The notes below the pieces were generated by a model, which worked only from the letters and a program-made list of their open reading frames with translations, was not told where the DNA came from and made no database searches. Shown in pieces: positions 46,960 to 59,359 of a stretch of 64,000 nt of DNA. Position 1 is the stretch's first letter. The number at the start of each line of letters is the position of its first letter. Position numbers and translations under genes: made by a program. The DNA lies in NCBI GenBank assembly GCA_951799425.1, contig OX637410.1:6944001-7008000 (forward strand). The letters run 5' to 3'. Source of the stretch: Ilex aquifolium (taxonomy: Eukaryota; Streptophyta; Magnoliopsida; Aquifoliales; Aquifoliaceae).

Positions 46960-48114
46960 TTGGCAGACCCATTGCATGTCAAACCCTTTCATTCACGTCC
47001 CAAGCCTCCTAATACCCTAAACCTTGGTCCCAAAGCCCTCCCAAACACATTCTACAAAGATCTAAGGTTGATTCACCGCTTAATCTACAAATTCACAAGT
47101 GAGACATATATTCATAGAGTGTTTGTCGAGATGGCTCCAATAAGAGAGAAAATACCTAAGGTTGAGGATGTTTATGAGCAAGTTGAGAAGAATTTCGATG
47201 AAGGCACTCGATTACAAACATTGGAGTTCTCAGAGAGATTTAAAGGGAAATTTTCTCTCAGGCTAGTGTTGATCGAACAGGGAATAAACATCATGGAAGT
47301 AATTCATTCCATTGTTACCAATCTAACCATGGGTGGACTTCAATGTTCAATGAATCTGTGACATCATATGATAGCATTATGAGGGAGTTCTATGCCCATG
47401 TTCGTGATCTCAATCCTCTTGCTGACCACTTTGTCACATACATTAGAGGCATTGAGTTTACGTTTACTTTAGATCTTATTGGTACCACACTTGGCTACCT
47501 AGGGTACAGAATGATTACCTTAGTGCAAGACCAATAGACCTATTGCCTCCTCTCCATGTAGTGGCTAATGAGTTGTATGGTATAGACCATACTAATCACT
47601 GGGTCACAAAAACATTCTTTAAAAATATTTGACCTCAAAGTATAGGATGCTAAATCTCATTTCCAACTATAACGTAAAGCTGAATAATCATGTCTCAGAC
47701 TTCATTGTTCAGAAAGCCCATAAGTGTTATGCCATAGGGAAAGGGTTTGGTCTTGATTTGCCATTAATAATTTTTGGGTATATTCGAAGAGCCTTTTTAG
47801 AGGGAAGAGTATCAATTCTTCTTCCTTTTGGATCTCTGATCACTCATGTCTGCCAAGGGAAAGGTGTTGTAGTTTTGCATAGGGACCAGTTGCAGAATCC
47901 TATAAGGGTCTTGAACAAAAGTTCTATGGAGCAGAGTAAGGCCCAACCTGACTACGTTGTAATAACTAAGGAGAGAGGAGAAGTTGTAGGAGATCCACTA
48001 GTACATCCTGAGCCTAGTACGTCTAGGACACCACCACTACCATGTGAGCCTAGTTCAGATATCCTTGCTGCTCTGGTAGATATGCTTATAGGTATGCAAC
48101 AACATATAGAGTAA
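46960..48114 (+). pseudogene. Envelope-position ORF of remnant H (fossil)
   Basis: Plus-strand frames share blocks with the extra ORFs of elements B and E: REFYAHVRDLN, YIRGIEFTFTLDLIGTTLG, KYRMLNLISNYNV, GLDLPLIIFGYI, then LPFGSLITHVC. A proline- and serine-rich segment (EPSTSRTPPLPCEPSSD) and a short helix (LAALVDMLIGMQQHIE) follow. The family is the plant transposon protein / envelope-like group of LTR elements. Its function is unproven. The reading frame has about two breaks. Confidence 0.6.
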
Positions 48115-48873
48115 CATCATCATCTTATTTCATAGCGATTAGATGCATTGGATGGTTGTATTGTGAGTATGGAAACTGCTCAGTAGGCTATTTTTGGATC
48201 ATTTACAAAGAGAGTTGGTCGACTACAGAGATTGATTTAAGGTAAGCAAATCGTGGGGGAGCTAGTTCCAGATGAGGGAGATTCAAATACAGAGCTAGCC
48301 CAACATGATGGTGAACCAGGAGATTATGGATTCAGTGGAGTTTGATGCAGCCATTGGAGCTAGTTTAGAGACTTGTAGTTTAGGCCATATAGGAGTTTTA
48401 GTGTTTATTATTCATTCATGGTCTATACTAAAGTACTATATTTTTCTTTTGTTTGCTTTTCCATCTTTTTTACTTTTCTTTTTTTAGTTAATTTTTGTTT
48501 GTTGTGACAATATTCTAAGTCCTATTTATAGATGTTTTTATCATATCTTACTATGAGTTATATGTCCTGTTTGTCCTTTGCTTATTTTATGTGCATGATT
48601 TAGCTAGTTTGTATTTTTTATACCTTCTTTTTATACCATGATTATATCTCATGATTGTTATATTTTATCATTGGGTTGACATTTATAGTAAATAAGAAAA
48701 TAACATGTTGGTTAACTTGATTCTGTACCGTGCTTGTTATATGTTGTCATTGGGTTGGCATTTATGACAAAAAGGGGGAGAATATTTTAGGTACTTATGA
48801 GAGGACTCGGTGAGATTTACTCTTGATTAAGCTAAATAGTAAGGGAACTTGTTCAATACTCAACAGGAGTATA
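48115..48873 (+). other. 3' non-coding region of remnant H, first part
   Basis: T-rich sequence with a repeated phrase TTGTCATTGGGTTGGCATTTAT near 48.67 and 48.75 kb and the purine tract near 48.78 kb. No coding signal is seen beyond the ORF end. Confidence 0.45.
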
Positions 48874-50511
48874 TGATTGATTGGAAACTATGTCTTTCCT
48901 AACCCCTAAAATGCTATCCCTCAAATGATGCAATGTATGTGCGGAAGGAAGGATTTCTCCCCCTTTGGGATAGTGTGAAAAGAAAGGGCAATGAGGAAAG
49001 GGAAATGGGAAGATGTAAATATGGGATATGTATGTACAAAAATGCTCCCCAATCGCAAGGAGACTTTCGTGTGTTGTGAGTTACTTGGAAGAGTATTCCA
49101 AGGTCGTATCCACAGGGAAGGAAGTGAATCAAGATTGAAGTGATTTGGTGAAAAACAGAAATGTAAAATCTTTTGTCTTGAGAGTTGGTTTGTGAAGTGT
49201 ATGCTAATGAAGATGTAATGATAAAACAAGTGTTGGCAATTCCAAGAGATCACTCCAATGGGTATACCACCTCAACTCAAATCACTCCTCCGATTGAGCA
49301 TGAATGAACGCTTGAATCACGGAAAGCCGAGGATGACGTCGGTGAGTATCTAAGCATAAACCGTGACTAGGCCTACGGTTTATCAAAGACTCATCGACTC
49401 ATCCATCTTCCATCCGGTCAAAACGAACCATTTGACTCTAAAGGGAAGGAGGAGAAAGAGTTGAAATGGTATCCCCAAAGGAGATCCCTCTTGGTCTTGC
49501 CAACTAAAGGATTTAGCTACTCATACTTGGAATGGAAATGACTATGTAATGAAAGTGCATTGCAAATCTATGAACTTCTAAAGCTACAAAGTACAAGAAT
49601 TCATGAGCTAAAAGACAATGCATTTAAACCCATTACATAGCTATGAAAATGAAGAACTTTAATTCATTAATGGTAGAAAGTGGAAGAGAACATTCAACTA
49701 GTGAAAAGCATGGAAGAGCTAACATTAATGGCATTGAAGAAAGTTCTAAAGAGTCTTACAGGAGAATGCAAGGCAATGTACTGGAAAATAAGTGAAAATT
49801 ACAACTTTCTCTCTCTAGAATCTACTATTCATCATCTCTACGCTTGGAGCATCTCTCTCTAAAAACTCTCTCCTGTAATACATACAATCCTCCCCTTGTA
49901 ATGGAGATCATTCATCAACCCTAACGTGCAGGAGACATCGAGTAGCCTGGAGAAGTGATCTCCATCAATAGGTTGCAGGTGATGGCTTGGACAGGGCATG
50001 GCAGGGCACTCCTCAAGACCCAGCAGCTCAACTTCTCACTCCTCTCATTAATGCTCTCTTGCAATCAATAGTCCAAAAGAGGTGTGAACACAATGAATAG
50101 TGTTGTGGGCTTGCAGGAGGCAGGTGGGAGAAGACATGGTGGGGTCCACAGAAATCGGCTGAGACAAGTTCGCAGAATTTGGGCAAAATTCCTTCGGGCG
50201 TACCGGTACGTGTACCGGTACGCAACACTCCAGTAGGGTCAGCGTACCGGTACGCGTACCGGTACGCTGGCCTTATTTTCCTGAATTTCTTCCTGTCCTC
50301 CCCTGTTGAGCTTGCCTTTGGTTTTCCTTCACCCTTATTCATCTTGATGTATTTGAGAAGCCTCAAGATGTTTATGTTGCGCACTTTTACCCTGCAATCA
50401 TCAAATGCTAAATTGAGAAATTATGAAGTAAAACTCCATCTTTTAATTATAAAAACCATTCAATTAACATTGATTTGCACATGTGAATCATACAATATAT
50501 TGTGCTAATCA
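48874..50511 (-). mobile_element. Athila-type solo LTR (minus) with GTATA target duplication
   Basis: A 1638-bp LTR that starts TGATTAGCACAA on the minus strand (edge at 50511). It is flanked by GTATA on both sides (48869-48873 and 50512-50516). No internal sequence is attached, so it is a solo LTR. A GTACCGGTAC-type array is at 50199-50268. Confidence 0.92.
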
Positions 50512-50720
50512 GTATATTTACAAACTTGGCATGAAATCACCTATTTTACACTGATTTATTTACACTTGGTATTGTACTTGTGGACACCAACTAAGGGGGA
50601 GAACTTGATGTCATTGACATTGATATATCAATAGGGGAAATTTTGTTCTTAACATGTTATATATTTCTACTTACATGATGTATACACAAATATACCCTAT
50701 GCTTAACTTGGTACTTATAT

Positions 50721-50978
50721 ACCTGTGATTGTATTATTTAATTCTCTTGCATATGATGCTTTTCACAAGGTTTTGATTTCAGTGGTGATGTGTAGAACTA
50801 TAATGTTTAAGCAATATCCTAAGATGTAGATCTTGTACTAAGATAGAGATTTAGGACGTGTGCATGAGTGTTGAGATTAGATTTACAAGCATACGTATGG
50901 TAAGCATCTGTGATTGTGTTAATTCTCTAACATATGATGCTCTTCACAAGGTTTTAGTTTGAGTGGTGATGTGCAGGA
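50721..50978 (+). repeat. Tandem duplication of about 184 bp, second unit split by a solo LTR
   Basis: Unit 1 is about 50721-50904. Unit 2 starts at about 50905 and is interrupted at 50978; its remainder is 52641 to about 52735. Shared phrases are GCAATATCCTAAGAT and GTGTGCATGAGTGTTGAGAT. The units differ at many positions, so the duplication is old and preceded the LTR insertion. It lies in the 3' non-coding region of remnant H. Confidence 0.75.
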
Positions 50979-52635
50979 TGATTAGCACAAAACATCGTCT
51001 ATTTAACGTGCTTTTGCATCCCTGTTTTGTGCTAGTTCTTGTGGATTAAATGAGTTGTTATGCATTGTCTGCGCTATTTATGGAATGTCGGTATGGTTGC
51101 AGATAAAAGGTGATAAATGGTGCTTCTTAAAGCCTTCTCATAGAGTTCAAGATGAATGATGATGAAAGGATGGCTTAATGATAGCTCAGGAGGCAAGGAA
51201 ACCAAGAAATCAGCAAAACAAGGGAAAACCTACTGATAGGTTTTAGCTACTGGACCTGCACCTACCACCAGACATACCGGTATCTTTTGCCTACTGGAGT
51301 GAAACCTACCGGTAGGTTTCCATCGACATACCGGTAGGTTTTACTGATAAGTGCCAGATTCTGAATCTCAAGCTCTATAGTCTTGGGGGTCCCACTAGAC
51401 ATTCTCCTACTTGCCCCTGCCACTCCCAACACCATGGACATCCCTCTTACACCTCTCCATGGACTTTTGGATTTTTTATCATAAATGAGGAAAGAGGAGA
51501 AAGAAGGTGCTGGGTGTGAAGACAAGGCCTACACCGAACCTGTCCAGCCCATCCCTTCTCAGTCCTAGGCTTGGAGATCCAACCAGGGGCTAGAGCAGCA
51601 CTCCATGGACGTTTTTGGGAGGAAAAAGACTCCATTGTTCTCAATTAGAGGATATACATTGTAAAATAGAGAGAGAGTTGAGGAAGAAGATGAATAGTGT
51701 TAGAGAGAGAAGTTGATATTTTTGCATTTTCTTCCACACATTGTCTTGTAATTTCATGTAAGATCTTTCTAAGCTTTGTTTGAAGTCATTAATGCTAGTT
51801 ATTTCAAGTTTCTTTTAAGTTTAATTGTCTATTCAAGCTTTTACCATTAATGCATTCATGTTCTTCAATTTCTTACCTTAAAATGGGTAGTGAATGCATT
51901 CTCTTTTAGTTTGTGTTTCTTGCATTAACTTAGCTACAATCTTCATCTCTTTATAATGTCTTCTTATTATATTGTTGTCTTTACTTTAAGTATGAGTAGC
52001 TAAGATTTTTAGTTGGCTAATCCAAGGGAGACCTCCACTTGGGTATGTCTTTACAATTCATTTTATTTCCTCCTCTTAGAGTACGATGGCTCGGTTTGAC
52101 TAGGTTGAGAGTGGATGCGGTTGTGAGTCTTTGATATCCTGTAGGCCTGGTCATGGGTTATGCTTGGATCCTCACTTCCATCTCATCCCTAGTTTTCCAC
52201 GAATCAATCGTACATCTATGCTCTATTAGAGGAAAGACTCGAGTTGTCTTGGCATCCCCATTGGAGTGAACCCTTTGGATAACCAACACTTATTTTCCCA
52301 TCTTATTTTCATCACAAAACAATTCACAAACCAATTTCAAACAACAAAATATTTTACACTTTTCTTTCACCAAAATCACCTTCTACATGATTCACATCCT
52401 TCCCTGAGGAGACGACATTGGAGTACTCTCCAAGTAAAACACGACATGCAAAAGTCTTCTTGCGCTTGGGAAGCATTTTTGTTCACTCACACATTTCATT
52501 TTCCACCATTCCCTTGCCCTTTCTTTTGACATCATTCCAAGGGAGAGTGACACTCCCCCCTTTCACACATATATCATACGTATATTTGAGGGACGATGTT
52601 AGGAGGATAGGAACAACAAGGTAATAAGTCAAGCA
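50979..52635 (+). mobile_element. Athila-type solo LTR (plus)
   Basis: A 1657-bp LTR from TGATTAGCACAA to AGTCAAGCA, flanked by CAGGA (50974-50978) and CATGA (52636-52640), a 4-of-5 match. Unit 1 of the local tandem repeat shows the uninterrupted site. A degenerate CCTACCGGTAGG array lies at 51225-51345. It is the same LTR family as the 48874 copy but inserted in the opposite direction. Confidence 0.85.
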
Positions 52636-52819
52636 CATGACTATGATCTTCAAGCAATATCCTAAGATATAGATCTTCTACTAAGATAAAGATTTAGGAA
52701 GTGTGCATGAGTGTTGAGATAAGATTTATAATTCATTTTATTTAATGGTTTGTGGGTTGTGGGTTGTAATCTTAATTTATTACTTGTGTATTTTGTCACG
52801 AAATTGTAAAAGGGGAGAT

Positions 52820-53590
52820 TGTTAGATATACATTTGTAATTGGCTAATTTCATAGAGTCCATTGTAAATCTTAATCTATTCCATGGTTATAATGCTATCA
52901 AGAATGAAGATCTGGAAGCATCTTGATGGTTTGAAAAATCTTTGATATGTGCATACCAAAATCATTGGCTTGCCCATGATTGCTCGAGGCCTAAACGAAC
53001 CGTGTGGCGGGCAGGTCAAGTGAATCTATGTAAGACGTCGGAGAGGGACTTTCATTGGAGATATATATGAAGGCATATATCAATGGTATTGATTGAGGTA
53101 TAAGACTTGTGTACTTATAGATTGACTTTGTGAGTAGTGGATTAAGTTTTGGTGAACCTCAAGTGGTTCTCTGTAGTTTTTCCCACGTAGTGTTTTCTAC
53201 ATTAATAAATTACTTGTGTTATTTATTGTTAATGCATATACATTTGTGATTTTTTGCACACACGCACTATGTTTTTTCATGAATGATTGATTAACATCTT
53301 TTCATCCATAGTTGAGTAGGATTTTGGGTTATGGGATCCCTGTGAGATTGAGTGTTTGTGTGAATCAATTGAAAATTAATTAACATAAACCTTCATGGGT
53401 TTAAGGGTTTGTGGTGATTAAAGGGGTTCTCACTCTTCATTGTTCCATTAGAGTGAGAAGAAGTAATTGTGGTTGAACTAGATTTTAATCGATAATCAAT
53501 TGTGCTAAAATAGAAAAACATATTCGCCCCCTCTAGATAGTGTCGTGCGCTCCACGTGTATAATCGTGAAGGAAGATACTCAGTGTTTCT
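52820..53590 (+). repeat. LTR-like end of remnant H (Ty1/copia, SIRE-like)
   Basis: It starts TGTTAGATATAC directly after AAAAGGGGAGAT. It includes phrases common near the end of such copia LTRs, e.g. GTGGTTCTCTGTAG and TTTTCCCACGTAG (about 53.16-53.20 kb) and ATTCGCCCCCTCTAG (about 53.52 kb). The right edge is not defined, and no partner LTR is in the window. Confidence 0.5.
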
Positions 53591-53772
53591 CCCCCCTCCC
53601 AGAACAATAGAGATAGTGAAAGAGAAGCACCGTGGAGGAGGCGGAAGAGATGACGTAGGCCATCATGGTTGGTCCAAATCTCTATAAACCGTTTTGTTCT
53701 CTTCCTTGCCTATTTGAATCATTCATATTACATTACCTATCATATACATTATCATCTTCATCAAATATTATT
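53591..53772. other. Short unassigned stretch
   Basis: Nothing is recognised between the copia LTR-like segment and the F tandem. It could be host sequence or leader of remnant H. Its last five bases, TTATT (53768-53772), are the left flank of the F insertion. Confidence 0.35.
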
Positions 53773-53881
53773 TGTAACGCCCCAAATACCACCCTAGACG
53801 GCATTACATTCTAAAACATTCACATCATGAGAGCACTAAATATATATCCATCAAATAAGAAACATTCTTAATTTTAACAAA

Positions 53882-53923
53882 ATTTGGGCAGAGTCTCCTT
53901 TGTACAGGAAGCTCCACCCAAAA
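53882..53923 (-). other. Conserved stem-loop in the left LTR of F
   Basis: On the minus strand TTTTGGGTGGAG pairs with CTCTGCCCAAA (with G-T pairs). The inner CTT pairs with AAG around CCTGTACA. This is a third sequence version of the stem seen in element A and in the LTR fragment. Also at 60250-60291. Confidence 0.5.
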
Positions 53924-55500
53924 ATCACAACCTGTGCAATTCTATTAACTTGACCACACAGGGTCCATTTAACCATCCAATCCAAAATATTTCATTCACC
54001 ATATATATTATCCACAACAATCATCCCAAAAGAATAAGCCAAACTAAGGTCATTACAACCCAAAAGAATTACATGAATATATTGCAGCGGAATTTTAAAA
54101 GAAACTAGACTTTACAATGTTTGTACATATTGGTTCCTAGTCTAGTACAAAAATAAAAGGGGCATCTCTAAATGTCCCACTCGGGATCCAGGTACCCCTC
54201 TAATGAGGCTTCCCCAAGGCCCGGCTCATTAGCGCCAAGCTCCTCCTCTATAGCATAATCTGAAAAATGTTAATTGTAGGGGACGAGCACGAAGCTCTGT
54301 AGCAAAATCTTCCCAAACTCAAACAAGGTTTAGGAAAGCATATAAAACGGTTGGTCTCATTTTCACAAATAGCATATATAACATTTTGAAGGAAAAGCAG
54401 GACATTTTAAATAGATCTCAAGTTTAAGTAGCAATAGTAATCGAAATGGATAAATAAACACCATATACCATTGGTGATTCATTCTACCATGAACCGTTTT
54501 CAACAAGTTCTCGCAGAATCCCATACTTCCCGAAACTCTTGTCAAAACAATTTATGGTACAATGCACGATGACCCACACTGTGTGTCCGATACAACCCAC
54601 GTTACTAAACCGTGATCATTAGTGATATGAAAAGTTTATACCCACACGGCGTACAAATGCGTCTACCCACTCCATGTGGTAGGAAAAGTTCATACCCGCG
54701 TGGCATATAAAGACGTATACCCACTACATGATACCCGGTCCATAGTAATCCATGTTCGTATCGTACAACCACGCAAGCGCTAAAATTCCCACAATTATCT
54801 CACATTCTAACCATACCATAAACCCCCACCGGGATAGACTAACATCTAACCCTCTACGGCAATGCTCGAAAGCAATTCAAGTCCATCACAACAATCATAC
54901 AAGAGATATCATTACAAACATTTTCTCAATTTACCAGAAATCCCAAAATCCCCAAATTTCACAATTTGTACCATAGCAAAATTGAAGAAAAAGAGCAAGA
55001 GATCACATAAACATCATTTTGTTATACAATATCAAGCACTAAGGTTGTGATGGTGAGAACAAAGAAAATGTAAAGAGGGAAAATTCATTTTTCTTAAAAC
55101 TAGGGTTTGAGAATGAAAAAGGGATCTTTAATGGTTACCCAACTACCAAAATGTTTAAAACATGGCAATAAATGCAAGAGGATCAAGAATCAAGTAATTA
55201 ATAGCAAGTATATATGATTTTGAACCAAAAGAATACATATAATTTAATCCTAGCCTCAATGTAAGAGAATAGGAAGAAATCCCCTACCTTAATGTTCTTG
55301 GAAAAATTAAGGCTTTGATTTTGAATCAACCCTTCAATCTCTTGTTTTCTCTTGATCTTGTGTTTCTCTATTTCTCTCTTCCTCTCTTATGTTTTCTAGG
55401 GTTTGGAGTGGTGTAATGAAGGCTAAGGAGGTGACAAAATGTATTTATAGTGGAGGAAAAACCGGCTTGTTCGCGACTTAAAATTTCAGATTTTTTACAG

Positions 55501-55636
55501 TGACTACCGGTAGTTAATTTTTTACTACCGGTAGCTCGGGTACATTGGCACTCGACTACCCGTTGACTACCGGTAGCTCGGGCACACTGGACCATTGACT
55601 ACCGGTAGTTACTACCGGTAGCTACTACCGGTAGTT
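55501..55636 (-). promoter_or_regulatory. CTACCGGTAG array in the left LTR of F
   Basis: About six copies of the palindrome lie some 52 bp upstream of the TATA box on the minus strand. The middle LTR has the same array at 61870-61992 with one unit fewer, so unit number varies between near-identical LTRs. Confidence 0.7.
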
Positions 55637-55895
55637 GATCCCAGATTTGCCTACTTCCTTTATTTTTCATTTCTAATCCATTCCAATCTCTTCCAAAACC
55701 ATCCCAAACCTCTCCAACATATATTTCTACCTCAAACCTATTTAGTACAAGTTCTAGGACATAAAATTTCCTATTTTCACATACTAAAACTAAATTTCAA
55801 ATATTATTTCCTCGAGTTATTTTATATCAACATTTTTACACTATTATTTAGTATATATCTATATACATATATAAACGAAAATGCGGGGTGTTACA

Positions 55896-55912
55896 ATCCA
55901 CCCCCCTTAAAG
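55896..55912 (-). other. Polypurine tract of the first internal region of F
   Basis: An AAGGGGGGTGGAT tract on the minus strand directly precedes the left LTR, as in elements A and C. Confidence 0.85.
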
Positions 55913-55918
55913 AAAGTT

Positions 55919-58900
55919 TCATCCTCGAAACTTACCCCAAGTAGTGAACAAAAAGGGATACTTCTCCCGCATTTCTTGCTCCGGTTCCCATGTAGCTTCC
56001 TCCACTCCATGGTGTTGCCACAAAACCTTCACTAGTCGGATGACTTTGGTACGGAGCACCTTCTCCTTGGCATCGAGAATCTTCAACGGTTGTTCTTCAT
56101 AGGTTGCTCCATCTTGAATTTCAATATCTTCCAAGTCTACAACTGGCGTTGCATCCGATTGACACTTTCTCAACATCGACACGTGGAACACGTCATGTAC
56201 CCCATACAACTGAGCTGGTAATCGCAACTGATACGCCGCTTTGCCCACAACTTTGATCACTTCAAATGGCCCGGTATATCTTGGCGCTAACTTCCCTTTC
56301 TTGCCGAATCGAAACACGCCCTTCTTGGGTGACACCTTGAGAAATACGTAGTCTCTCACCTTGAACTCTAAAGGTCTTCGTCTATGGTCTGCATAGCTCT
56401 TCTGTCTACTTTGCGCCGTGCGTAGTCTCTCCCGGATTAGTTGGATCTTCTCCGTAGTCTCTCGAACAATGTCCGGCCCGAACAAGCTACTTTCTCCGGC
56501 TTCCAACCAACAAGTAGGAGATCTACACGGTCTTCCATACAATGCTTCATAAGGCGCCATTCCGATGCTTGCTTGATAGCTGTTGTTCTATGCAAATTCC
56601 ACCAACGGTAAATGGTCGCTCCAACCTCCCTTGAAATCCAACACACAAGCACGCAACATGTCTTCTAGAATCTGGTTCACCCTCTCGGATTGGCCATCCG
56701 TTTGGGGATGAAAGGCGGTGCTGAAGTGCAACTCTGTCCCCATAGCTCTTTGAAGACTTTGCCAAAATTGCGCTACGAAACGAGAATCACGATCCGACAC
56801 AATGGATAGCGGAACTCCATGCAACCTCACTATCTCGCGAATATAGAGCTTGCTCAGGGTCTCTAACGTGTCAGTGGTCTTCATACTCAACAAGTGAGCG
56901 GACTTGGTGAGTCTATCAACAATGACCCATACGGCATTATGCCCTCGTGAAGTCCGTGGAAAGCCAGATACGAAGTCCATGGTGATGTGATCCCACTTCC
57001 ACTCTGGGATAGGCAAAGACTGTAGTAATCCTCCTAGCTTTTGATGTTCAATCTTCACCTGCTGGCACACCGCACATCGTGCTATGAACCTTGCCACATC
57101 CTTCTTCATTCCCTTCCACCAATATTGGCGCTTCATGTCCCTATACATTTTTGTGCTACCGGGGTGGATAGCAAACTTAGAGCGATGACACTCTCCAAGT
57201 ATCTCCTCCTTTAGAGACGAATCGTCGGGAACGCATAGCTTCTCCCCATATCTCAATTCTCCATTTCTCAAAGACCAACCCTCCATAGTTTCTCCATTCT
57301 CCAATTTAGCTCGCATCGACGTTAATTCAGGATCCAAGCCTTGCAATTCCACAACCCTACGTTGGAGAGTAGGTTGAGCCACAAGGTTGAACAAACATGG
57401 TCGGGATCCATCTTCTCCAACCCATAGATCAAAATCTCCAAGGGCATCTTTCAACTTCCATTCACCTATGGAAACGTTGAGTTCACCCCAAGACTTCCTG
57501 CTAAGTGCGTCGGCAACTACATTCGCCTTCCCCGGATGGTAGTTGAGTGTGAAATCGTAGTCTTCTAGGTACTCAATCCACCTTCTTTGTCGGAGATTCA
57601 AGTCTTTCTGTGTGAAGATATACTTGAGGCTCTTATGATCAGAGAACACTTGAAATTTCTCCCCGTACAAATAACACCTCCACAACTTAAGAGCAAAGAC
57701 CACCGCGGCAAGCTCTAAGTCGTGGGTGGGATAATTCTGCTCATGCACCTTGAGTTGCCTCGAGCCATAAGCTACTACCTTCCCTCCTTGCATTAAAACG
57801 CATCCCAAGCTTCGTAGCGAAGCATCTGTGTACACATCATATCCCTCCCCACTGCTCGGAATAATGAGGACAGGAGCCGTCGTCAACTTCTCCTTCAAGG
57901 TGCGAAAGGCTAGCTCACACGCTTGAGTCCACACAAATTTTTCTCCCTTCTTTGTAAGGCGATTCATCGGCATCGCAAGCTTTGAGAACCCTTCTACGAA
58001 CCTCCGATAGTAACCTACTAAACCCAAGAAGCTACGTATCTCGGTCACATTTTTCGGTGGTTCCCATTTCATCACAGCCTCAATCTTTGCGGGATCAACA
58101 GCTACTCCTTTCTCGGACACAACATGGCCAAGGAACTTCACTTCCTCTATCCAAAACTCACACTTGCTCATCTTCGCATATAACTTATGTTCTCTCAATG
58201 TTTGTAGCACAATAGAGAGATGACGAGCATGTTCCTCCTGAGTCTGTGAGTAAATCAATATCTCATCAATAAACACAATGACAAATTGATCGAGATAAGG
58301 CCGAAAGACTCTATGCATCAAATCCATGAAGGCTGCGGGGGCATTAGTCAATCCGAACGGCATCACCGTATACTCGAAATGACCATACCGGGTACAGAAA
58401 GCAGTCTTAGGAATATCATCCTCCTTAATCCGCAGCTGATGATACCCCGTGCGAAGATCAATCTTGGAGTAATACTTCGAACCCCTCAACTGATCAAATA
58501 AGTCATCAATTCTCGGCAACGGATACTTATTCTTCACGGTAACCCGATTCAACCTTCGGTAATCCGTGCACAACCGTAGTGTCTCATCTGTCTTCTTCAC
58601 AAAGAGGACCGGGGCTCCCCAAGGTGAGGTGCTCAAACGTATAAACCCAATGGCCAATAGATGATCCAATTGCTTCCTTAGCTCCTTCAACTCCAAAGGT
58701 GCCATTCGATAAGGGGCAATGGATATGGGTTCAGTTCCTAGATAGAGATCAATCTTGAACTCAATCTCCCTTTGTGGAGGTAACCCAGGTAATTCGTCAG
58801 GGAAGACATCCGAAAAATCCGATACTATCAACACTACGTCCGCATGGGATTTATCCCGATTATCTCCCATTAAGCTGGCTAAGAAACTCAACTGGCTTCC

Positions 58901-59359
58901 CGCCTTCGCTTTCAAGAATTTACTACCCGTAGTAGGAAATGGATGGAAAGAATTACGATCATTCATGAAAGTAAAGACTACCCCTCCCGGTAATTGGAAT
59001 GAGATCCGCTTGCGAAAACAATCCATCACCGCACGGAAAGCGGACAACAAATTCATCCCAAAAATAACGTCATACCCCTTCATGTCTAACACAACCAAAT
59101 CTACAATCAACTCTTGCTCCCCAATGCGAAGCACACATTCTCTACATACCCTAGTTGTATCCAATCGTTCTCCCGTAGGCAAGTCAACATTCAATGCATG
59201 TTCTAGCTTCTCGAAACCCAATCCCAAATTAGTAGCATACGCAGTACGTATAAAAGAATGAGTCGCACCGGGATCAAATAGAATTCGGGCCCAAGAATTG
59301 TAGAGAAGAACAATACCTTCAACTACTGCCTTGGAGGCATCTTCCTCCGTTTGGGTCAA
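55919..59359 (-). pseudogene. pol of the first F unit: PR, RT, RNase H, IN, chromodomain (fossil)
   Basis: Two open stretches (56588-59359 and 55919-56560). Motifs are [101 protein letters not shown] and [10 protein letters not shown], then the chromodomain-like [18 protein letters not shown]. Nearly the whole polyprotein is visible. It is broken about once or twice. Confidence 0.9.

Larger units (their letters stand above)
44931..53600 (+). mobile_element. SIRE-like Ty1/copia remnant H, interrupted by two solo LTRs
   Basis: This plus-strand region holds an envelope-position ORF (46960-48114) and several purine tracts (AAAAAGGGGGAGAA near 48.78 kb, AAGGGGGAGAAC near 50.59 kb). The tract AAAAGGGGAGAT is followed by an LTR-like segment starting TGTTAGATATAC at 52820. 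This layout, with a long 3' non-coding region after an envelope-like ORF, fits the SIRE/Maximus copia group. No pol domain was found, and the left limit is uncertain. Heavily broken. Confidence 0.5.
53773..55895 (-). repeat. Left LTR of tandem F
   Basis: A 2123-bp LTR of the same type as the element A LTR. It has a stem-loop at 53882-53923, a TATA box at 55442-55449 (minus strand) and a CTACCGGTAG array at 55501-55636. It is bounded by TGTAACGCCCC and GGGGTGTTACA on the plus strand. Confidence 0.94.

Noticed and set aside
53591-53772. Possible host exon between remnant H and tandem F
   Set aside because: The stretch is under 200 bp with no splice-site context or protein family match; left unassigned.
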